The notes below the pieces were generated by a model. That model had not been told where the DNA came from. It did not search any database and saw nothing but the letters and a program-made list of their open reading frames with translations. Position numbers and translations under genes: made by a program. This document shows positions 11,588 through 19,697 of a stretch of 64,000 nt of DNA, in pieces (the first letter of the stretch is position 1; every line of letters starts with the position of its first letter). Source of the DNA: Phytophthora sp. 'mugwort' (lineage: Eukaryota > Oomycota > Peronosporomycetes > Peronosporales > Peronosporaceae); contig JAUCEF010000008.1 in the NCBI GenBank assembly GCA_033558025.1, positions 1,054,001 to 1,118,000 of the forward strand, in the 5' to 3' direction.

Positions 11588-12116
11588 GCCAAGGATAGTT
11601 GGTAGTCCGGCGGTAGATTGTCTCCCACCAGACGTCGTAGATGTACATCAAGGATCCCGCCAAGGTAAGCTTGATCCGTGTGAGTCCTTCCGCGACATAC
11701 AACTTTTCACCAATTCTGAGGCATTCTTGACTCTGACATGTGTCGATATAGCATCCTACCTTACGAGCAAAGGTGGCATCGATGATCGACACCTCGGATC
11801 CTGAGACAAGAAGTGCCACAGCCTTGACGCTGTTGATATTGCTGTTCGCTTTCACCTGCTTGAAGTGTTTGCCGGGGACATTGTACTTCCAGTATTCGCG
11901 CAACTCGCCGGGCCGCAGATCCAAAGTCATCGTGACCTCGGATCGTTGGTAATCGACGACAGGTCGAAGACTTGCAACCATAGGCCTACGTTTTTTATAA
12001 AGTTCATATGTATTACCAAATAGATCAGCCCGCGATCCGCTAACCTGATCCTTCGGCTTCTTCTCCACGAATGCATAGATGAATGAGCTAGAACGCTCGT
12101 CTCGTACCGGGTTCAA
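11397..12116 (-). pseudogene. Aspartic protease domain of element 1, active site altered
   Basis: The frame of about 239 codons contains the retropepsin-like region. Where the family has the catalytic Asp-Thr-Gly after two or three hydrophobic residues, this copy reads ALLVSGSEVSIID. The Asp and Thr are replaced by Val and Ser, while the downstream fold residues (ATFARKVGCYIDT, LTLAGSLMYIYDVW) persist. Element 2 keeps the expected LLDTG at the equivalent place (about 61020-61035). Retropepsins cleave gag-pol as dimers, each monomer supplying the Asp, so this protease should be inactive. Confidence 0.7.
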
Positions 12117-12130
12117 AACCAGTGAGCGTC

Positions 12131-14415
12131 CTAGTTTAACATCTTCTCAGTAGCCTCAGGTAGTAGTCCCAGATGCTTGCTGGGGTCGAACCACTGACGG
12201 ATGAGGTTGTAAAACTTTTTCATCTGGCATTTGCCGTGATCGTGGAGTTCGCCACAGCCACGACACACGAAGAAACACCGACCTGACGGATGTCTCTCTT
12301 GCCGCACTTCCGACAGATCAGACGCTTTCAACACCCAAGATCCGAGTGCTTACGCGACCCCCAATGCGAGCATCGCATCCGGCCATCTCTGCCAAAACGC
12401 GGGCGGCGATCCTGTTGTCGAGGATCCTCTAGCGCATCGTTCGAGCGCCCCGGATCCGGTGCTCTTGGCAGATCCGTTGCTGCAACTGCCTGAGACTGGT
12501 CACTCGCCGCCGTCACGTACGCTCGGCGCAGTTCGCCTTGGATCCTGACTCCTCAGAGTCCGGTCCGGAATCAGGGATCTTGATAGCGCGTACTGCACGG
12601 GCTGGCGCCGTAGGTGGCGCAGGACTCGGCTTGGATCGGTACTTGCCGGATCCGGTCGACTTCTTCTGGCGCGACTTCGCGCACTCGCGCGCGCAGCACG
12701 TCCTCCAGCAGATCCACATCAGCCAAGCGCAGCAGTGTGAGCTGATCCGCAAGATCCTTGTCTCCCAGAGTCTCGATGAAGTGTTCCATGTGATCGCGAC
12801 GGGCCTTCGCGTCGCCATCCTCGATCTTCAGAATCGCGCGCATGCCTGCAACGTTGAGGCGGTGCAGATACTCCAGCGGCATCTCATCTGCGCGCTTGCG
12901 CGCGTGGTTGTATTGCCATGCTACCGAGACTCCCAATCCGCAGTACTGCGTCTGGAAGCTCCTGAGCAAGTCACTCCACTTCGACCGCGTAGATCGGCTC
13001 TGCCAGTACCAGTTCCTCGCGGGTCCGGTAAGCAGATCCGCGAATGTAAGGTATTTCTCTTCGTCTGTAGGTTAATCCTTCGTGAATGCAAACTTGACTT
13101 TGCTGATCCACCCTCTTGCACGCTCTTCGTCATGATCCTTGCTTGTGAATTCCTTCCGATCCGAGATGGCCGATATCTTGACGCGTTAAACCGTCGACGA
13201 TCCAGTCGGAACGACTGCTGCCGCTGTCGTAGCCGTGCGTCTCGTGGATCCCATGTCGAGATCATCCCGATCATCTCGGGTGGTGATTTTGCGATCCCAC
13301 CGATTCCATGTCGACATCCCGCGATTCCGGACCCCGTGGGGACGGAGCCGGTCGGAGCCCTGGCCTCTTGACGTTCGCTCAGAAAACGTGCCATAGCCGC
13401 TTGGAAGTACGTCTCCAGACCACTCGTCGGTTCCTGGGCCGGACCCGCTGACCGGATCCGGGCTAGCGACGGTCTCACTAGACGCGGAGCCTGGATCTTA
13501 TCTGCCAGAGTGCTCGCAGAACGTGACTGCAGCATCGCGGCACCGGCTGGCCCAAGCGACATCCGCCGTGGCTCGATGAGCTGCTGGATTCAACTTCTGA
13601 CGTAGCCGACGCGTACTGCGATGATCCGGTATGGTGTACTACGGCGACCTGGTGTACGCCGCCTTCGTCTTGGGCGACGAGACGTATCCGACCTTGGCAT
13701 CGATTGTCGAGCTGTGCTCGGTCTTGGCTCGGGCGCTGCGGCCGCCGATCGCTCGCCCACGAGGGGCTTCAGCAAGTTGAAGAGCGACGCGGCCGAAATC
13801 CGGATCATGTCGGTGTCCAACTGGAACAGGTCGTCAGCGTCGAGCGCTCCTGCCGTACGGCTGGCTTCTTCCAGCATCCTCAGCAGATTTATTGCGGCGT
13901 CCAGCGTGTTTGTGGTTGACCACGGGGGCGACACAGGTCCGGTGAGGGATCCAAGCTGCTTCAGCTGCAGGATCCGCATCACTGGGTCCTTGCGCAGGAA
14001 GTCGTTCAGCTCCGTGCGCACGTACGCCGACTCCAGCTTAAATCGTGACCAGGTAGACTTTAATACAGCACGATCTTCGCTATCCGGGCCTGGTGCCTTG
14101 AGTTTCTTCCGTTCGGCCTTCGTCTTCTTCTTAGACGTGGCACTTGAGGTCGCTGGGGTGGTAGTGAATGAAGAGTCATTCGCTCTCGCGAACAATCCTT
14201 GGTCCGGCAGGTTCTGACTCGCGTCAAGACTTGCGGGGTCCCCGAAGGGACTTGGTGAGGAAAGCGGGTTTTTTTTTCCTCATCCGTTGCCAGGCCATCC
14301 TCTCTTCCGTCGGCAGAGCTCCTCCCAGGGCTCGGCCGATCCGTGAATCTCTTTTCAGCGACGCCGTCGGCAATCCAGTCTCCGTCGGCGCTTCATCTCC
14401 CGATCCATTGCTCAC
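12131..14415 (-). pseudogene. Gag polyprotein of element 1, frameshifted
   Basis: Gag spans at least four frames. 14224-14415 is the N-terminus, shifted at an A9 run near 14268. 13590-14195 is a Lys-rich then helical segment. 12921-13562 is Arg/Ser-rich. 12571-12969 is the capsid-like region, with a QTQYCGLGVSVAWQYNHARK segment. 12131-12334 ends in a Cys/His cluster (CRGCGELHDHGKC) similar to the zinc-binding C-terminus of element 2 gag. Gag would package the RNA and form the particle. The start is placed just inside the primer site; the exact initiation codon is uncertain because of the shifts. Confidence 0.7.
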
Positions 14416-14447
14416 TTGCGCATCATCGTGGGGCTCGCTGTGAAATC

Positions 14448-14475
14448 CCTGGTTCGAATCCGGGCACGCGCACCA
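14448..14475 (-). other. Primer binding site of element 1
   Basis: Read on the minus strand, the LTR is followed directly by TGGTGCGCGTGCCCGGATTC and then GAACCAGG. This is the exact complement of a tRNA 3' end: CCA tail, discriminator A, acceptor strand CACGCGC and a complete 5-bp T-stem with TTCGAAT loop. The complementarity runs about 28 nt, well past the usual 12-18. It fixes the element as minus-sense with its 5' LTR on the right. I cannot name the tRNA isotype. Confidence 0.85.
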
Positions 14476-15371
14476 TAGTGGTGGAGTGAATCCGCTGAAA
14501 TTCAGTAAGTTCCCAACTCACACACACTGCGCCCATACACCGACTAACGGAGGGGGTACTCCCACGGCCGTGTAGTTGCTGAGTGGTTCACCTTGTGTAC
14601 CCGTCGGCGGGCTGATACTGCTCTCTCATTGACACGAGATGCGCACTTGGTGGGCCTTGGACGTCCTTGTGGGGACTTGGGAGGGGGTGAATCTGCGCAG
14701 CTACTCCTGCGCACGAGATCCGGTGTTCGTTTGGTCTTGAGCTCTTTGCGTAGACCTTGTGGATCCGTAATAGAAATACGAGATCCGGAGTTGTTATTCT
14801 TGAGGTGTCCTTGCTCCTTATCGGAGTTGTCCTTGTTCCTTTACGATGATAGCCGCCTCCAATAATGGGATCCTGAGGAGGGTTTAGAAGCCAAAGGGCG
14901 AGCGAGACCTGGCCAAGCTATCCAGGGGCTGGCACGTGTGCAAGAAGATCGCCAAAGTTTAGACTTGGTCTATGTATGGGGCCAATAGAAATCCCCTATA
15001 CTATAGTCAAGTCTGTCTTCCAGTACAAATTCGGTTCTGATTTATACCTTAGCTTACCTACCTTCGGATCCCATCCCAAGCCTATCCTACGGATTACTTA
15101 TATCCCAGGATCCCATCTCTGACCTATTCCTGGCCACCCGTTTCCACTCTACCTCTCTTTAGCTACGGATCTTCAACCCGGTGTGCACTAAACTGATCGG
15201 ATCTAGTACTTAGACCTTACCCCACAGGACGGATCCAGGATCCGTACCATACAGATCTGGCGTGTCGCATGGTCTGGATCCATCACCTTGACGCTGTTAT
15301 GGCTGCCACTGGCGACGTGGATCTTCCGGCTGCCGGTCAACTTCCATCTTAACCGGATCTGCAATACCACA
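14476..15371 (-). repeat. Right LTR (5' LTR of element 1)
   Basis: Direct repeat of 2906-3808, adjacent to the primer site. The 775-bp core 14533-15307 is identical to the left copy, while both edges are diverged. On the minus strand it begins TGTGGTATTGCAG and ends CCACTA rather than the canonical CA. It would contain the promoter for gag-pol. Confidence 0.85.
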
Positions 15372-17704
15372 GTGGCGACGACACATGAGGCAACCGACCC
15401 CCCTCCCCCTACCACTGGCAAGTAGGAAAGCCACGATAACCATTCATCGGATAATTGGAACCGAGCCGTTAAGTATCAGTTATGTTGTGTGGGGACGTGA
15501 CAGCAACTATCACCCTCGTGGCGGGTACTAGCACACTGATCGCTCATTGGGTATTAACGATTCTTTTGACCAATGGAATGATATCTGTTGGCACACCTTG
15601 ATATCTACTGACGAACAGTTGATATCAAATACCCTGGGCCAAGCAAGCTCAATCAAAACAAACCTACAGCAGTTCTAAGACTCAGTCAACGGTTTAAGCA
15701 CAAGGCAGAATGAGTGATCGAGACGAGGACTCAAGTGACTCCGATATCGAGTTTTTCGACATGCGAGCGAAGGTGTCAAGACTCATCAGACATGATGCAT
15801 GTGGGGCATGTTTGGAGAAGCGCCGAAAATAATAATCTCAAACCCCGTGGCAACGAGCCGATCTATGAGATAGCGGAAGAAATCAACCAGAGGACAACTG
15901 ACAGGGGGCGGAAAATGAGTTTGACGGCGACCCCGGCTGGATGAATATCACGTAAAAGACGCAGATCAGGCGAAGGACGATACTTACTGGCGATTGGCAG
16001 GTCGTGACCGAACTACTCTTTATATGATCACAGTCACTCCCGATCGATCCTCGATCACGGCCGATCTTAGACCAGATCCGGGCAAAGGAAGAAGATCAAG
16101 ACCGATCGGCGCCATGCGGATCGGACCACGTTTAGTCCCGATCGGCTCAGATCGGATCGGTACCAGACATCAAGATTGGAGTAAAGGGGCTTGGATCAAG
16201 ACCAATCGGTGACATGCAGATCGTGGCCGACCTGGATCGACACTGATCAATAGTTCAGCGGACCTAATCGATCAAGATCAGGCCTCGATCGGATCGGTAC
16301 ACCTTCCTGGCAGATCGGCATACAGGTTCGGACATACGGGATCTGACAGATCGGGTGGATCGATGGCGGGATCTGACAGATCGGGCCGATCTGGCGTTCA
16401 GGGTCCGAAGATCGGGTCGATCCGGCGCCCGCAGATCAGGCTACGCCCCGTCGTCCGGGATCGAGCAGATCGGATCGACCTTGCAGTCGAGATCGAACCG
16501 ATCGATAACGGGATCTGGCAGATCGGGCCGATGGGTATTCGCCGATCGGTATACGTGTTCCGACATCCTCGATCTGGCAGATCGGGATTCGATCAGCAAT
16601 CATCCACGGGGATGGGCAAGTGTGAAGACGGTATGTGTTGCGTGGTTGAAGAAGGACAAGATTCATGAGATCCAGGTGGTACGAGATAGGGTTCAGGGTG
16701 GGAGGATAGGACAAGAAAAGGATAAACAACAATCATACTAGAATACGACTTAGTCGTTTTTAAGTACCGCAGGAAGAGATCTACATTGACCCTCGAAGGT
16801 ATCAACTAGTCCAAGGCCGATCTAGCGTCGGCGTGAGAGGATCGGATCGTATATTGGCCGACCCTCCCTCACGCTAGAGAACTTTTTGTCGAGCGCATAC
16901 CCCGCTCGATCGGCATTCAGTGCTTGGCCGACGATCGTTTCGACTCTCAGCTCCAAGATCCCGCTAAAGGAAGCGGCAAGCAACTCAAAGAAAGGGAAGG
17001 AACAACGCCACACGGCAACTTCGGCCTCGGATCAAGTCCAGGCCCCCGATCGAAGGTCGACTACCTCCAACTGAGTTATAGGCCCTTTTGAAGTAAAAGG
17101 ATTCGAATCGGAACTAATAACGTCAGCAGAGCGAAGACATCCGCGCTGCTCCACGTCCCCGCGTCCCGCCTGGATGTTCAAGACTTTACATCGCTGATCC
17201 TTCTGAGTCCTAAGAGAGCAGATCCAGCCGCCGACGGGTACACAAGGTGAGACCAAGTTCAGCTGATCACGGATCATCGGAGAACCCACTCCGTTTGTCG
17301 GTGTCTGGGTGCAGTTGGAAAGCGGATCGGGTCTTAATCATATTTTGACCGATCCCGCTACATAACACATGCTTGGTCGGCAAGGCTGCCTCCCTCGAGA
17401 CGTTCGTGGCGAATACGGTGCCGATGACACGCGCGGAAAATAAGCTGTGTATGTTTACAGCGCTTTCCATTCTCTACTCGGTTAACGAAACCCAGCCCAA
17501 GCGCGTTCGTTCAACAGCAGAGCGGATCCACTTCCGCTACTGCGCCCCCTCTGTTGGTCGCGTATTGCAAGGCTTCGTTTCTATAATGCTTCGATGTTTC
17601 AGCAATCATCATGGCGCGCTACAGACGAGCGATTCGCAATGGGTGTCTCTTGGGTCTTGAGGAATAGAGACTAGAGTCTTAACATTATCAAATGCAGACG
17701 TGTA
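15372..17704. other. Decayed repeat sequence, no supported gene
   Basis: No gene is supported. A 40-codon frame from the ATG at 15710 starts with an acidic Ser/Asp stretch like some gag N-termini but stops at 15832. Frames on the minus strand (16822-17470) have no recognisable motif. The main feature is the GATC-rich block described separately. Confidence 0.45.
16020..16605. repeat. GATC-rich degenerate repeat block
   Basis: About 41 GATC tetranucleotides lie within roughly 580 bp by eye count; about 2 would be expected at random. Many sit in the context (C/A)GATCGG. A degenerate unit GGGATCTGRCAGATCGGG is seen about four times (near 16338, 16368, 16510 and, weaker, 16570). It has no convincing ORF and is distinct in composition from the flanks. 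Confidence 0.75.
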
Positions 17705-18520
17705 TTACGGACCCTCGCCAACAGCTATGCATCTATTCCTGCGCTAAAGCATATCCAATCTTTGGGCGCTTACTTTTCCCCACCTCGATCCCCTTGTTGA
17801 TGAACTTGCGCTTGGTGACTATGCCCTCCACGGGCATGTCCAACTTGAGCCGGCTCGCAATCATATCGCGCAGTATCCGAACTTGAACCAGCTACGATAG
17901 TCGCATGTTCCAGCACCAACGTCAGCAGTCCAGCCAAAGCTACGACGCCCGTCAGTCTCGATGTTTTGTGCGACCTTATGTGCTTCATCCTTGAGTACTT
18001 GACCCGCGACCTTCTTGGGTTTCTTCTGTTCATTGACACCGCTCTGAAATACACTGAAGCGGCGGAGCTCCACGCCCCCGTTCATGAAATCGATTGAGCT
18101 TCGGTACGCCGACGTGACAGCGAGACGATCAGCTGCCAGTAACTTCGATAACGACGCGCCTGATAATCCGAAGCGTATGAGGTAGTCGCGGATGGCTTGG
18201 ACCGAGCTGAACGCTGGTGGCAAAGATCGAGAAACGACTGTGCGAGCGCGTTGACTGAGCGAGCGAACGCAATGAGTAGTCATTCTTGATCTCCTTGTTA
18301 AACTGCTCCAAAGGATTGTTGTTTTTTGCAAAATCTGGCGAAGTACACAGACTCTGCCAGTGAATAAAACGCCCAGTCAACCATTATTGCGAGAAATGAC
18401 GCTCGAAGTCTCGACAACTCGGTTTGCATCGAAACGCTTGGAGAGCTTCGTTCGATACGCATGTTAAGGTCCGTTGATGATCGTGCATAGTGCACGCAGG
18501 GGCGTAGTGGTGTCACTATT
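17705..18520 (-). pseudogene. MULE-type transposase C-terminal relic
   Basis: Minus-strand frames together give the tail of a Mutator-like transposase. Seen are NNNPLEQFNKEIKNDYSLR (18240-18320), the conserved segment after the catalytic core; a degenerate SWIM zinc-finger region reading CDYRSWFKFGYCA, where the expected CxC is CxY (about 17870-17910); and a Lys/Arg-rich tail (MIASRLKLDMPVEG, then TKRKFINKG) to about 17745. Stops and frameshifts separate them. The catalytic DDE domain is not recognisable in the window. Confidence 0.55.
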
Positions 18521-18845
18521 CACTATGCCAACGGGAAAAATCGTTGTTAGATCCCTCTGAATTAGAACATCCCGATTCATTCTCTGGAATTCTTGTTGCC
18601 CCCCCCCCCACCACCACCACCACCGATTTACAGGATGAAACAGATAGTGGCGTTCCTGCGCGAAAGCGTCATCTCGCGGATTTCCTCTTCGCGACCTTCA
18701 TTTTCCCTCAAAACGCAATTTTTCCCAAACTAGATCGTCTGCGACGTAGCTGGGAATACCAGACTGTTTCGCAGTCTGCACGGATGCCAGTACGCCTGCA
18801 GCTGCAAATTTGTTGCTGCAACATTTTGAATGTGGTATGGATGTG

Positions 18846-18892
18846 ACTGAGGTTACGTTCACGCACGCAGTACCGTGGAATTAATCCTGAAG
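18846..18892. repeat. Third copy of the dispersed repeat core
   Basis: This stretch matches 1334-1388 over about 45 bp with small changes: GAGGTTA, then CACGCAGTACCGTGGAA and TAATCC. It lies about 200 bp upstream of the bL28m start codon. A C11 run occurs at 18599-18609 in the same decayed region. Confidence 0.45.
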
Positions 18893-19102
18893 ACGAAGAA
18901 CCCTTCGATAATTATACGGATTGCCTCCTACAAGTTGCACCTCTTTTTTCTGATGCCTTCCGTAGCATCATACCTGGCCAATTCGATATGTGTCTATCGC
19001 CTTTATATTATCCTCTCTAATTCAGTCATTGTAAAACGTATCATTTTTCACATGCACCCTTCCCCACCCCACACCATTCAAGCAGCAAGCCTTGTATCAG
19101 TT

Positions 19103-19501
19103 ATGGCGTCCAGCTCGATGCGGTTTCTCGAGGCCTTCACGCGCGCGGCCAAGCGCCAGCACATGTCGGGCCGTGCCCAGCGCGGACTATTCGCTGGACG
19201 TGACAAGTCGTTCGGCAACAATGTTTCGTTCTCCAAGCGCCACACGCGCCGCGCCTGGAAGGTGAACCACCAGTGGAAGACGCTCTACTCGGAGGCGCTG
19301 GACGAGAAGGTGGGTCTTAACGTGACGACACACACGCTACGATGCGTGGATAAGTGCGGCGGACTGGACAACTACCTGCTGAGCATCAAGGACGAGCGCG
19401 AGCTCGGCGTCAAAGGGCTCAAAACGCGCGACCGCGTGCGCGAGGCGGTGGCGGCGCTGGACGTGGCGGCGGCACAGTCTCAGGTCGAGATGGAGGCTTA
19501 A
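19103..19501 (+). CDS. Mitochondrial large-subunit ribosomal protein bL28m
   Basis: A 132-residue protein. It begins with a basic, hydroxylated, acid-poor leader (MASSSMRFLEAFTRAAKRQ) that fits a mitochondrial presequence. The bL28 core follows: SGRAQRGLFAGRDKSFGNNVSFS, then TRRAWKVNHQWKTLY, then LNVTTHTLRCVDKCGGLDNYLL. This matches bacterial L28 (AxxGKxxxxGNxVSHSxxxTKRxWxPN) and its C-terminal extension. The ATG at 19103 was chosen because the upstream codons in the same frame are AT-rich and lack family similarity. bL28 is part of the mitoribosomal large subunit. The frame is intact, single-exon and GC-rich, like the other host genes here. Confidence 0.85.
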   Translation: MASSSMRFLEAFTRAAKRQHMSGRAQRGLFAGRDKSFGNNVSFSKRHTRRAWKVNHQWKTLYSEALDEKVGLNVTTHTLRCVDKCGGLDNYLLSIKDERELGVKGLKTRDRVREAVAALDVAAAQSQVEMEA

Positions 19502-19697
19502 AAGAGAGACAGCGAGATAGAGAGGAAGAAAGGCATAATGCTGAGGAGACTCTGTCCGTTTAATGCTCATTTTGGTCGGGACTGCGCGGTGATCGCTCTC
19601 TTTCTCTCTTTAGGTTACAGGAAACGATGAACGGTGACGGCACGGCAAAGACTGACTTAACTAACGACACGTAGCTGTTAACAGATGCTGTAAGGCA

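Larger units (their letters stand above)
2906..15371 (-). mobile_element. Gypsy-type LTR retrotransposon, defective (element 1)
   Basis: Two direct repeats of about 0.9 kb bound a 12.5 kb unit. Inside, reading the minus strand from the right, are a tRNA-complementary primer site, gag, aspartic protease, reverse transcriptase, an RNase H remnant, integrase and a chromodomain. That order (integrase last, chromodomain after it) marks a Ty3/Gypsy chromovirus-like element. A 2.9 kb antisense coiled-coil ORF lies between the chromodomain and the left LTR. Frameshifts and stops occur in every domain, the protease active site is altered and most of RNase H is missing, so this copy is non-autonomous. 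No 5-bp target duplication is visible at the ends chosen here (CACCA on the left, GTGGC on the right). GGATCC occurs about 50 times, far above expectation. Confidence 0.9.

Noticed and set aside
14440..14475. A tRNA gene 3' end on the plus strand (T-arm, acceptor strand and CCA)
   Set aside because: Eukaryotic nuclear tRNA genes do not encode CCA, no 5' half is present, and the complement sits exactly beside the LTR where a primer site belongs.
15710..15832. 40-codon acidic ORF as a gag start
   Set aside because: Too short, with no downstream gag domain in any frame before the GATC block.
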